Below, in pieces: positions 54,492 to 62,563 of a DNA stretch of 64,000 nucleotides. The notes beneath the pieces were generated by a model. It was not told where the DNA came from. It was given only the letters and a program-made list of their open reading frames with translations, and did not search any database. Numbering within the stretch: the first letter of the stretch is position 1; every line of letters begins with the position of its first letter. The DNA comes from Fimbriimonadaceae bacterium (GTDB lineage Bacteria > Armatimonadota > Fimbriimonadia > Fimbriimonadales > Fimbriimonadaceae), in assembly GCA_019638795.1 (NCBI GenBank), contig JAHBTB010000001.1, positions 638,960-702,959 of the forward strand, written 5' to 3'. Position numbers and translations under genes: made by a program.

Positions 54492-56225
54492 TCAGCGGCC
54501 ACCCAGGCCCGACAACTGGACGCCCTCGATGAAGTACCTCTGGGCCAGGAAGAAGAGGAGCACGACCGGCAAGACCGTCATCGTGGAAAAGGCCATCATC
54601 AGCCCGGCCTCGGTGCCGCGGTCGCCGCTGAAGAGTTGAAGGGCGTACGAAAGGGGCAGGTTCTCCGGCGACATCACGTAGATCAACGGCCCCATAAAGT
54701 CGTTCCATGCCCCCATGAACGTCCAAATCGCTATCGCGGCCAGGGCGGGCTTGACCTGGGGCAACATGACTCTCCAAAAGGTTTGGAAGTAGTTGCAACC
54801 GTCGATGCGGGCTGCCTCTTCGAGCTCCATGGGGATCGTGGAGAAGAACTGGCGGAGCAGAAAGACGTTGAACGCACTGGCAAAGAACGCCGGCACCCAC
54901 AATGGAAGGAGGGTGTCGATCCAGCCGAGCCCTCGGAAAATGAGGAAGCGAGGCATCATCGTCACCGCCGCCGGCAGCATCATCGTCGCCAACATAAGGT
55001 TGAACAACTGGTCGCGCCAGGGGAACCGGAGCCGACCAAAGCCATAGGCCACGAGCGACGACGAGAGGACGGTGCCGACGACCGACATCACGACGATGAC
55101 CAAGGTGTTCTGCAGGTAACGGAGGCCATAGTTGGTCTCGAACGGCATCCATTCCAGGGCTTCGGTGTAGTTTTGCCATCTCAGGCCCACCTGGCGGACC
55201 GGCTTGAACTTTTCCGGAACATCGACAAAGCGCCTGCCCTTCAGTGCCGCCGGTTCTAAGACCTCGGCCTCCCGCTTGCCGTCCGTCCGTTCTTGGACGG
55301 TGAACGCGGTGACCTCCGTGCCCCCAAGGTCAAACGTCCACACCGGCTGTTGCCGGTCCACCTTGGTGACCTCGCTCTTCTTCTCCGAGAAGGTGCGGCC
55401 GCGCAGGAGGTACGGGCGTTCGATCTCAAGCTCCAAGGTGCCCCCCGAAGACTCACTGGTCACGTTGGCGAGGACCGAACGACCGTCGAGCCGCGTGCGG
55501 ACGAGCGGCCGATCGGGGTCGTCGAAAGCGTGGGTCAACTGCACCCTGGGCACCCAGACGACACCGTTGATGTTCGCCATGTCGCGGTCTTCTTTGAAGC
55601 TCGTGACCAACATCCAGGCGAACGGCACGCCGAACACGACACAGCCGGCAAGGAGAACGATGTGCTGGACTATCCGCGTGGCGAGCCCCTTCGCCTTAGC
55701 CCGTCGCTGGACCAGGGCCATGAGATACACCGCGACGACGGCGAGGGCGAGGACACCGGCCACCGTAGTGGGTTGGACGTGGACGGCACCGCGCAACAAG
55801 GTGACCTCCGCCCCCCATGCCTTGAACCAGGCCGCACCGACGACCGCCGATACCGCCCATGCCCCGGCCGCCTTCCACAGGGCGGCCGCCTGTTCCTGGG
55901 TCACCGAGCCCTTGGCCTGGACGGCCCGGTTCACCACCATGGCGACGCTCGCCACGACCATCCACCCGGGGAACGGCATGTAGACCCAGGCCAAGGGCAG
56001 CCACATCCCTGGCTCGACGACCCTGCCGACGTCAGCAGGCACAAACTGTCCCACTACGGCAAGGAGACCGCCCACCCAGGCGCTCCGTACCGCGGCCTGC
56101 TGGAGCGTCCCCCCCCACGCCCGGGCCGCCGCCATGCGCACGACGCAAGACACCGCGTGGAACAGGAACAGCCATCCCACCCACTTTGCCGTGGTGGAGA
56201 GGAGGAACAGCCACGCGGGGTTCAC
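54492..56225 (-). CDS. Sugar ABC transporter permease, MalG-like with extra N-terminal membrane domain and inserted domain
   Basis: A 577-residue permease; MalG-type proteins are usually about 280. The C-terminal ~250 residues are a normal MalG core with the EAA loop EEAARIDGCNYFQTFWRVML. Ahead of it are about 190 residues with several extra membrane helices (WVGWLFLFHAVSCVV; VVASVAMVV), and after the first MalG helix (HIVLLAGCVVFGVPFAWML) there is an inserted segment of about 130 residues rich in beta strands (GTLELEIERPYLLRG; PVWTFDLGGTEVTAFTV), predicted outside the membrane. The GTG at 56225 overlaps the previous stop by 4 bp (GTGA) and is preferred over an upstream start. No ATPase gene is in the window. 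Confidence 0.85.
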   Translation of the reverse strand: MNPAWLFLLSTTAKWVGWLFLFHAVSCVVRMAAARAWGGTLQQAAVRSAWVGGLLAVVGQFVPADVGRVVEPGMWLPLAWVYMPFPGWMVVASVAMVVNRAVQAKGSVTQEQAAALWKAAGAWAVSAVVGAAWFKAWGAEVTLLRGAVHVQPTTVAGVLALAVVAVYLMALVQRRAKAKGLATRIVQHIVLLAGCVVFGVPFAWMLVTSFKEDRDMANINGVVWVPRVQLTHAFDDPDRPLVRTRLDGRSVLANVTSESSGGTLELEIERPYLLRGRTFSEKKSEVTKVDRQQPVWTFDLGGTEVTAFTVQERTDGKREAEVLEPAALKGRRFVDVPEKFKPVRQVGLRWQNYTEALEWMPFETNYGLRYLQNTLVIVVMSVVGTVLSSSLVAYGFGRLRFPWRDQLFNLMLATMMLPAAVTMMPRFLIFRGLGWIDTLLPLWVPAFFASAFNVFLLRQFFSTIPMELEEAARIDGCNYFQTFWRVMLPQVKPALAAIAIWTFMGAWNDFMGPLIYVMSPENLPLSYALQLFSGDRGTEAGLMMAFSTMTVLPVVLLFFLAQRYFIEGVQLSGLGGR

Positions 56226-58651
56226 TTGTCCACCTCGTAGTGCACCCACCGTTTACTCAGCACGAACTGGAGCCCCGTCAGCGCCAAGATGATCAGGAAG
56301 AGCACCCACGCGAAGGCGCTGGCATAGCCCATTCGGAACTGGCCGAATGCGGCCAGGAAGAGGTGGTAGACCGGCATCGCCAACGAGTCGTTCGGGCCGG
56401 TGTTGAGGCCCTGGGTGATGATGAAGACACTGTCGAAGGTCTGGAGCACCGAGATCACGCCCATGACCGAGCTGAAGAAGATCAGGGGGCTCAGTTGAGG
56501 CAAGGTGATGCTGAAGAACTGTTGGCGACTGCTCGCCCCGTCGATCGACGCGGCCTCATAGAGCGTGGTCGGCACTCCCTTGAGCCCGGCGAGCCAAAGG
56601 ATCATGCCGCTTCCCGCTCCCCATAGCCCGATCATGATCAGCGACGGCTTCGCCCATGCTTCCACTGCGAACCAGCCGGGCGGAGGTGTCATGAACCACT
56701 TGGAGACGGTGCCTTGCCAAATGTAATTGAGGATGCCTCGGTCGGGGCTGGAGTTCAGGATCCACATCCACAGGAACACCGTCGCGACGGCGGGCGTGAT
56801 CGAAGGAAGGTAGAAGGCTGTCCGATAGAAGCGGAGTCCCCGGACGCCCGTGTTGAGGACCAGGGCGATGGCGAGGCCCGTGACGATGCCCAACGGGATA
56901 CCGATACCCGCCAGGTACGCGACATTGTAGAAGCACTTCTCCACCATCGCGCGGTCGGCGTTGAAGATGTCGACAAAGTTGTTCATCCCCACGTAGCGGG
57001 CCTCGTTCAGGACGTCGTACTGGGTGAAACTGAAGACCAGCGACGCCAGCATCGGGCCAAGGGTGAAGATCAGAAAGCCGACCAGGAAAGGGCTGATGAA
57101 CAGGAAACCGGCCCGGGCTTCTTGACCGCCGACGCGACCCAGCTTGACCTTGCCGAGGAGGAAGAACGCGACCAGTATCGCGGCAAGGACGATCACGGTG
57201 CCGATGATTCCGACCGTGTTGAGGTCGACGACCGCGTACTTGGTCCGTTGCAGATGCTCGTCGATCAGCTTTTGGACCTTGGCCTGGCCGTCACGGAGGG
57301 CCTCTTCGGACGTCTGGGCATGCCGGGTCGCCTGTTCGATGGCCCGCACGTGCTCGTCCCACAAGGTTTGGGCGACAAACGTCGGCGGCCGGATGTGGGC
57401 GAACGGCATCATCGAGACGTGCGTGCGCAGGGCCTGCTCGAACACACTGTCTCCGGGCGCGAACTCCTTGACGATGTCCTCGGTGGCCTTGATGTGGGCT
57501 TCGATGCGCGGGATGTAGCGCCGGCCTTGGCTCCGGTCGTAGGCTGACTGCTCGCGGGCGTTCAGGAGTCTGGCCTCGTAGGAGTTCACCCATTTCAGCC
57601 ACTTCCACGCCGCCTCCCGGTGGCGCGCCCCCCGGGGGATCACCCACGCGTAGCCTCCCGCCCAGGTGATGAAGGTGTCCTTTTCGTTCTGAAACGCACC
57701 CCGATGGTAATAGCGGTCGTCTGGCACCGGGGCTGGGGCGGTGCCCATGTCCAACCGTGGGGCCCAGCGCGAATAGTTCTTGATGTTCCAGTCGCCGTTG
57801 ATCTGCATGGCGACCTGGCCGGACACAAAGGGGTCGTTCTCGTTGCCCCGGAACCCCGCCTCGAACTTCTTGGCGTCGTCCATGCCGCCCAAGATGTCGT
57901 AGCCTTGGACCATGAAGTCGAGGGCCGCCTTGGTCCGCGGGTTGTCCATCGTGCACCGCTTCCCGTCCGGCGACATGAACTCGCCGTTCATCTGGAACGA
58001 ATAGAGATAGAGCCAACTGTTGCCGTAGTTCGGCATGAACCCGGCGACCTTGAGCGAACCGTCCGGGTTCTTCTCGGTGAGCACCTTGCTGTAGGCCAGC
58101 GTCTCCGACCACGTCCGGGGGGGCAGGTCGGGGTCGAGCCCCGCCGCCCGCAATGCCGCCGCCTTTTTCTTGAATAGGGCGCGGTTGTAGTAGAGGACGC
58201 GGTTGTCGGCGGCAGTCGGAATCCCGTAGACCTTGCCGTTGTAGCAGGCTTCCTGCCAGACCGCCGGGTAGTACTGGTCAGGAGTCGGAGTCTCGGGGTC
58301 TCGGGCCCGGTCCCGGGCGATCAGGTCGTCCAGAGACTGGAACGCGCCCCGCTCTGCCCAATCGGAAATCGTGAACCGGTCCTGGAAGACGGCGTCCGGC
58401 GGCACCTCGCCGACGATGGCGGTAAGGAGCTTTTGGGGGCTCATCCCGCCGGCGCCCATGGAAAGCAAACGGACTTTCAGGTCTGGGTTGCGCCGCTCAA
58501 ACTCCCGCACCACCGCGTCCTGACCCTTCTCCTGAGGCGAGATCGCCAGGCCCCAGACGGTCAAAATGGTCCTTCCCCGCGCGTCCTTGTCTTCCCCAAA
58601 GCACAGGCAGGCGAGGACGGCAAGAAAGACGGAACAGAGGAACTTGGACAT
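56222..58651 (-). CDS. Fused sugar-binding protein and MalF-like ABC permease
   Basis: An 809-residue fusion. After a signal (FLCSVFLAVLACLCF) residues ~28-470 are a family 1 extracellular binding protein: LTVWGLAISPQEKGQDAVV, VYGIPTAADNRVLYYNRALF and QINGDWNIKNYSRW. A membrane helix follows (GIIGTVIVLAAILVAFFLL), then a MalF-type permease (FLFISPFLVGFLIFTLGPML) with the EAA loop YEAASIDGASSRQQFFSITL. The receptor would therefore be tethered to its own channel. The frame is continuous, with no sign of a sequencing join. The start is ATG 58651 (a TTG lies just before). It is coupled to the MalG-like gene; the substrate is unknown, probably an oligosaccharide. Confidence 0.9.
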   Translation of the reverse strand: MSKFLCSVFLAVLACLCFGEDKDARGRTILTVWGLAISPQEKGQDAVVREFERRNPDLKVRLLSMGAGGMSPQKLLTAIVGEVPPDAVFQDRFTISDWAERGAFQSLDDLIARDRARDPETPTPDQYYPAVWQEACYNGKVYGIPTAADNRVLYYNRALFKKKAAALRAAGLDPDLPPRTWSETLAYSKVLTEKNPDGSLKVAGFMPNYGNSWLYLYSFQMNGEFMSPDGKRCTMDNPRTKAALDFMVQGYDILGGMDDAKKFEAGFRGNENDPFVSGQVAMQINGDWNIKNYSRWAPRLDMGTAPAPVPDDRYYHRGAFQNEKDTFITWAGGYAWVIPRGARHREAAWKWLKWVNSYEARLLNAREQSAYDRSQGRRYIPRIEAHIKATEDIVKEFAPGDSVFEQALRTHVSMMPFAHIRPPTFVAQTLWDEHVRAIEQATRHAQTSEEALRDGQAKVQKLIDEHLQRTKYAVVDLNTVGIIGTVIVLAAILVAFFLLGKVKLGRVGGQEARAGFLFISPFLVGFLIFTLGPMLASLVFSFTQYDVLNEARYVGMNNFVDIFNADRAMVEKCFYNVAYLAGIGIPLGIVTGLAIALVLNTGVRGLRFYRTAFYLPSITPAVATVFLWMWILNSSPDRGILNYIWQGTVSKWFMTPPPGWFAVEAWAKPSLIMIGLWGAGSGMILWLAGLKGVPTTLYEAASIDGASSRQQFFSITLPQLSPLIFFSSVMGVISVLQTFDSVFIITQGLNTGPNDSLAMPVYHLFLAAFGQFRMGYASAFAWVLFLIILALTGLQFVLSKRWVHYEVDK

Positions 58652-58825
58652 CAAGGTTTTTCGACACCACCGGGCCCGAAGGGGTCCTTTGTCCTGTGGC
58701 GTCGGACTCTATCCTACTTGAATCAGGCTCTGCCGGCACCTACGGAATAACATTCTTGCGATTCTTATCCTCAATGACCGAATTGTTGATGCCATAATTG
58801 TCCTGACGGCGCAAGCCGTCGATTC

Positions 58826-58933
58826 CTGGTCGAACGCCCGCAAGGGCGACGGGGGACCCAGTCCCGGGGTGAACTGCCTGCGAAGGCAGAGAGTGGTTTC
58901 TAGGCTCTAACCCGACAGCTAACCTCGTAGACC
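58826..58933 (+). ncRNA. c-di-AMP riboswitch (ydaO/yuaA class)
   Basis: The conserved core of the ydaO-yuaA aptamer is present in order: a first hairpin (CGCCCGCAAGGGCG), then GGGGGACCCA, then GGGGTGAA, a variable hairpin (CTGCCTGCGAAGGCAG), CTCTAACCCGA and the hallmark CAGCTAACCTCGTA; GGTC at 58828-58831 can pair with GACC at 58930-58933 as the closing stem. In other bacteria these switches turn genes off when c-di-AMP is high, mostly cell-wall hydrolase and potassium or osmolyte transport genes. Here no good coding frame starts within 400 bp downstream; the next gene on this strand is the MFS protein at 59349. Recognition is by eye from the consensus, but the match is strong. Confidence 0.88.
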
Positions 58934-59281
58934 TAAAGCTAGAGACCTGGCATGGGCCAGATGTGGAGTCCCGAAAGGATTCTCACACCACGACCGGGCC
59001 GACGAGCGACGACGAAGTCGCGACGAGGTATCGCCGGCGGAACGCCACCCCGTGGTCTCGGGCCGGAATCGCTTGATTGGCTCGGTGACGCGGTGACCAG
59101 GTGACCGCCGGGACAAGTCGGGGCGCCAAACCCCGGCTGAAAGGTCCCCGACACCGCGAGAGAGCCAATAGGCGACGGCCTGAGAACACACCGACCTTGG
59201 GCTCCTTTGGCGCCGTCAACGACAAGGGAGTCGGCTGAACAAGCCAAGTAGTGGACGTGTCGTCCTCCGTGTCAATGGCGC
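58934..59281 (+). other. Non-coding stretch rich in RNA hairpins downstream of the riboswitch
   Basis: No convincing gene is seen here on either strand. Several stems can form on the plus strand: 58963-58971 with 58977-58986 (9 pairs, one bulge, CGAAA loop); GCGAC/GTCGC at 59006-59021; an 8-bp closing stem ATTGGCTC (59076-59083) with GAGCCAAT (59162-59169), extended by GGTG/CACC, enclosing two hairpins (GCGGT/ACCGC at 59090-59108 and GTCGGGG/CCCCGAC at 59117-59152). This looks like a three-way-junction RNA. It may be the expression platform or a separate RNA expressed under the riboswitch. Function unknown. Confidence 0.45.
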
Positions 59282-59309
59282 GAGGGCCCTTCGAGGAAGA
59301 AGGGCCCTC
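59282..59309 (+). terminator. Strong hairpin upstream of the MFS gene
   Basis: GAGGGCCCTTC and GAAGGGCCCTC form a perfect 11-bp stem with a 6-nt loop (GAGGAA). No U-run follows, so it is either a factor-dependent terminator of the riboswitch transcript or a structural end of that RNA. Confidence 0.5.
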
Positions 59310-59324
59310 CGTCACGTAAGGGCC

Positions 59325-59334
59325 GTCAGCTGAC
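59325..59334. promoter_or_regulatory. Palindrome GTCAGCTGAC before the MFS gene
   Basis: A perfect 10-bp palindrome lies 14 bp before the ATG of the MFS transporter, just upstream of a TAATAC box. Its position in the promoter suggests a repressor operator; no regulator gene is adjacent. Confidence 0.35.
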
Positions 59335-59348
59335 GTAATACAAAGCCT

Positions 59349-60557
59349 ATGCGCCGGCCCCCGCCGATCGTGGCGATCTTTTTGACCGTGATGCTGGACA
59401 TGCTGTCCTTCAGCATCGTCATCCCGGACGTCCAGATCCGCGTCGAGGCCATGACCCACGGGAGCCACTCCCCGGCCCTTGCCGGCGTCCTGAACGGCCT
59501 CACCCTCGCCGTCTTCAGCATCGCCCAGTTCCTGGTGTCGCCCTATCTGGGCCGACTCAGCGACCGTATCGGCCGTCGGCCCGTGCTCATGGTCACCTGC
59601 TCCATGGCCGTGGTCGCCAGCGTGCTGTACGCCTATGCCACGTCCCTGCCGGTCATCTGGCTCTCAAGAATCTGTCTCGGCACCGCCGCCGCTAACATGG
59701 GCGTCGCCCAGGCCTACATCAGTGACGTCAGCGCGGCGGAGGAGCGGGCCAAGGCGATGGGGCTCCTCGGCATGGCGTTCGGAATCGGCTTCATTTTCGG
59801 CCCGCCGCTCGGAGCCTGGCTTCTCCAGGTCGGCCACGGCACACCACTCGCCCTGGGCTGGGTCTCCGCCTCGTTCGCCCTGGTCAACCTCGCCTTCATC
59901 GTGTTTGCCCTTCCTGAGTCGCGACGTGCGGCCCAGCCGTCCAGCCAGCAAGCGACGGGACGCATGGCCGCCCTGCGCAACGCCTTCGGCCACCCGCAGT
60001 TGGCCCAACTCCTGGCCCTGTTTTTCGTCGCCAACCTCGCCTTCACGAACCTCGAAAGCACGTTCTATCTGCTTGGCAAGGACGTGTACAAGATCTCGGT
60101 CGCCGAGACGACCGTCGTCCTCGTCGTCGTCGGTATCGTTGCCGCCGTCACCCAAGGCGGGTTGATCCGGCTCCTCGTCCCTCGCTTCGGCGAGTTGACC
60201 CTTGTCCGGGCCGGGTACCTGCTCACCGGGCCGACGCTCTTTGCCATGCCTCTCGTCCCGCCCCTCTGGCCGATTCTGCTCGGAGCTTCGATCATGGGGA
60301 TCGGCAACGGGGTCGCCGGGCCGTCGGTGCTCAGCTTGATTTCCCAGGCCGCCGACCAAGAAGTCGTCGGCGAAGTGATGGGGGTCACCGGGTCGTTAGG
60401 GGCGATGGCCCGGATCATCGGCCCGGTCGTGGCCAACGCCCTCTACAAGGTCGGCCCTGTCTGGCCCTACTTCTTGGCGGGGACGATGATGCTTGTTCCA
60501 TTGACGATGGCATGGCGGTACCGGAAGCCACCTGAACCCCAAGCCGAACTAGTCTAG
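59349..60557 (+). CDS. MFS transporter, TetA/multidrug-efflux-like
   Basis: A 402-residue transporter with 12 helices. Motif A between helices 2 and 3 is complete (GRLSDRIGRRPVLM), helix 1 has the DMLSFSIVIP start of the TetA(12-TMS) group, and motif C-like glycines occur in helix 5 (GMAFGIGFIFGPPLGAWL), which is typical of drug/H+ antiporters. Substrate unknown. ATG 59349 lacks a ribosome site and sits 8 bp after TAATAC. It is the first plus-strand gene after the c-di-AMP riboswitch, 415 bp away, with a strong hairpin in between, so control by the riboswitch is uncertain. Confidence 0.85.
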   Translation: MRRPPPIVAIFLTVMLDMLSFSIVIPDVQIRVEAMTHGSHSPALAGVLNGLTLAVFSIAQFLVSPYLGRLSDRIGRRPVLMVTCSMAVVASVLYAYATSLPVIWLSRICLGTAAANMGVAQAYISDVSAAEERAKAMGLLGMAFGIGFIFGPPLGAWLLQVGHGTPLALGWVSASFALVNLAFIVFALPESRRAAQPSSQQATGRMAALRNAFGHPQLAQLLALFFVANLAFTNLESTFYLLGKDVYKISVAETTVVLVVVGIVAAVTQGGLIRLLVPRFGELTLVRAGYLLTGPTLFAMPLVPPLWPILLGASIMGIGNGVAGPSVLSLISQAADQEVVGEVMGVTGSLGAMARIIGPVVANALYKVGPVWPYFLAGTMMLVPLTMAWRYRKPPEPQAELV

Positions 60558-60577
60558 CGGACGGTATCCTGTCAACA

Positions 60578-60607
60578 ATGCGCGACCGAGGCGTGTGCCA
60601 TGGCTGA
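60578..60607 (+). other. Nine-codon leader ORF before the small membrane protein gene
   Basis: ATG CGC GAC ... TGA encodes MRDRGVCHG and its end overlaps the start of the next gene by 8 bp. TATCCT (60565-60570) lies 7 bp before this ATG, the same spacing as in other leaderless starts of the window, so the transcript may begin at the leader ORF and reach the main gene by reinitiation. Confidence 0.4.
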
Positions 60608-60902
60608 ACGGCGACGCGACGCGCTTTCAGCGACGTTTGGTCTCCTGACGTTCCTCGTCGGCTTGGCCCTGATCCTCTTCGCCTTCAAGCTCGCCTACGA
60701 CATCTTCACCGTCCCGCCTCGTCTGGCCATGGAAATGAAGCCCGGCGAGCCCGTCGCCCTCGGCAAGGCAGCTGACGGCATGTTCCAAGTCGTCGTGCGG
60801 GTGGTGCTGTTGGTGGCGATGGCCGGGTTCGGTTCGATGGTCGCCAACCGGGGCATCAAGCTCTACGCTGCCGAACGCGGGCGGGACAAGCCCCTCGACT
60901 AG
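60600..60902 (+). CDS. Small two-helix membrane protein
   Basis: A 100-residue protein with a basic N-terminus (MAERRRDA), two membrane helices (about residues 12-34, FGLLTFLVGLALILFAFKLA, and 63-82, VVVRVVLLVAMAGFGSMVAN) and a short charged tail. No family recognised. There is no ribosome site before the ATG; an overlapping leader ORF may supply ribosomes. The stop overlaps the end of the convergent flavoprotein gene by 4 bp. Confidence 0.7.
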   Translation: MAERRRDALSATFGLLTFLVGLALILFAFKLAYDIFTVPPRLAMEMKPGEPVALGKAADGMFQVVVRVVLLVAMAGFGSMVANRGIKLYAAERGRDKPLD

Positions 60903-62560
60903 TGGACTTTGATGCAGGGCCGGTCGGGGTCCAGCGTCCCGATGATCCACCCTTCGGTGACCATCGCCTCCATGGCCTCGACCACCAGCATGGGGGCCCG
61001 GTCGATTTCGATCTGGTCTTCCCGCACCATCGCGTTCACGGTGGCTTCCAAAATCCTAATACTGTCCGTCTCGCGATGAAGGGCGTTGAGGAGGTGCTTG
61101 AAGACGTCCATGATCGGGAGCACCTTGGCCCCTCGCCGGAGACAGGCGGTCTGGCGTACCCGCCCGCCGACGTACTCGGCCATGACTCCCTTCTTTGTGC
61201 CTTCCCGGTTAAGCTTCCACGTGTTTGTCTTGGCGAGTTCCCAACCCCACCGCTCCCCGACGATCTCGGCGGTGAGGTACTTGATGTCGCGTAAACGGTA
61301 GGTCAGGGCGGCCGCGACCCCAGGGGTGTCCAGCGTGAACCCTCCCGTGGCGAGCCATCGGAACGCGTCCTCCGGCGTCAGACTGACCCCCGCTTCCGAC
61401 GCGATCTCGGCGCAGTAGTTCTTCAGGTCGACGAAGTGGCCGTTGCTCGAGTACCAGTAGTCGGCAAACTGCATGTGATGGCGGATCTGGCCCCGGTGCC
61501 CTTCGTCGTATTGGTGTTTCAGCCACTCGGGGTCGGTCTCGCCTCTCTCGAGCTCCAAGACCGTGAACGCCACCTTTCGCGCACCGGTATGGGCCAGCGT
61601 CATGCCCGCGGACAAGATCGGGTCGGCAAACCCGCAGGCGTCCCCCGCGAGGAACCAGTTCGCACCCGCCAGGCGGTCGGCGACAAAACTCCAGTCCTTG
61701 GTCGCCGAGAGGGCCGGTTCCGGGGTGGCCCGGGCCAAAAGCTTGGCCACCATCGGCTCTTCTTGGATGGCCCGGGTGTACAGGGCCTCGGTCGAGAGAC
61801 CGCTCTCCCGGTAGTGGCTCGCCGGCATGACGAGACCGACGGACGTCCGGGTCGTGGTGATCGGAATGAACCACACCCAGCCCCAACCGAGGCTAAGTAT
61901 CTGGACGCGGGTGGCACCCTTGCCGATCGTCTCGGCCCACTCGGCGTCGTTCCAGTACTTCCAGACCGCGATGTTGCGTAACTTGGTCGGGCTGTCCACC
62001 CCGATGTCCAGGGCACGGCGCAAGACACCGCTGTCCCCCGAGGCGTCCACGTAGTACTTTGCCTCGACCTCGCCGAGCCCCGGGTCCGCGACCAAGCCAG
62101 TGACGAAGTCACCGTCACGACCGACCGACCGGACGCCAGTGCCCTGGTGGACGCGGCACCCTTGGGCGGCGGCATGGTCGAGGAGGATCTTGTCATACAC
62201 CGACCGGTCGACCTGGTACGCGGTCTTGGCCCGTTGGCCGACAAACTTTGCCGGTCGGGGAAGGTCTTCGTACTTCTCGCCGACCAAGAAGTCGGTGTGC
62301 CACAGGTCCTCGCGCGACCCCCACTTGAACGTGGCCCCGACCTTGACCGGGAACCCGGCGGCCTCGACCTTGTCCCAGACCCCCATCTCGTCCAAGACCG
62401 CCGAGATCGCCGGGAGGTGGCTCTCCCCGACGTGGTCACGCGGAAACACTTCGCGTTCCAGGATCGTCACGTCCAGATCGGGACGGTACTTCTTGACCAG
62501 CGTGCCCACCGTCGCGCCGGCTGGGCCGCCACCGATGATCGCGACGTCTGTCTTCACCAC
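60899..62560 (-). CDS. Flavin-dependent halogenase-like monooxygenase (copy A)
   Basis: A 553-residue FAD protein. The dinucleotide motif VAIIGGGPAGATVG, the PFPRDHVGES-like loop (VFPRDHVGESHLP), the GDACGFADPILSAGM FAD motif, and crucially WVWFIP (about residues 227-232) match the W-x-W-x-I-P motif of flavin halogenases; Lys73 in PVKVGATFKWGS sits where pyrrole/phenol halogenases such as PltA have the catalytic lysine. Geranylgeranyl-reductase-like oxidoreductases share the FAD parts but not this pair. Substrate and true halogenating activity are unknown. A second, related gene ends 3 bp upstream; the two are clearly an operon of paralogues. Confidence 0.72.
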   Translation of the reverse strand: MVKTDVAIIGGGPAGATVGTLVKKYRPDLDVTILEREVFPRDHVGESHLPAISAVLDEMGVWDKVEAAGFPVKVGATFKWGSREDLWHTDFLVGEKYEDLPRPAKFVGQRAKTAYQVDRSVYDKILLDHAAAQGCRVHQGTGVRSVGRDGDFVTGLVADPGLGEVEAKYYVDASGDSGVLRRALDIGVDSPTKLRNIAVWKYWNDAEWAETIGKGATRVQILSLGWGWVWFIPITTTRTSVGLVMPASHYRESGLSTEALYTRAIQEEPMVAKLLARATPEPALSATKDWSFVADRLAGANWFLAGDACGFADPILSAGMTLAHTGARKVAFTVLELERGETDPEWLKHQYDEGHRGQIRHHMQFADYWYSSNGHFVDLKNYCAEIASEAGVSLTPEDAFRWLATGGFTLDTPGVAAALTYRLRDIKYLTAEIVGERWGWELAKTNTWKLNREGTKKGVMAEYVGGRVRQTACLRRGAKVLPIMDVFKHLLNALHRETDSIRILEATVNAMVREDQIEIDRAPMLVVEAMEAMVTEGWIIGTLDPDRPCIKVH

Positions 62561-62563
62561 CCT

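Noticed and set aside
58952..59104. A 50-codon plus-strand frame starting 18 bp after the riboswitch
   Set aside because: It is rich in arginine, uses CGA, ACA and ATT codons that the neighbours avoid, and overlaps several hairpins; it looks non-coding, though it is the only candidate small peptide under the switch.
58983..59468. Minus-strand frame of 161 codons across the spacer and the MFS start
   Set aside because: It overlaps the conserved N-terminus of the MFS protein and its own sequence is low-complexity, Arg/Pro-rich and typical of antisense frames in GC-rich DNA.
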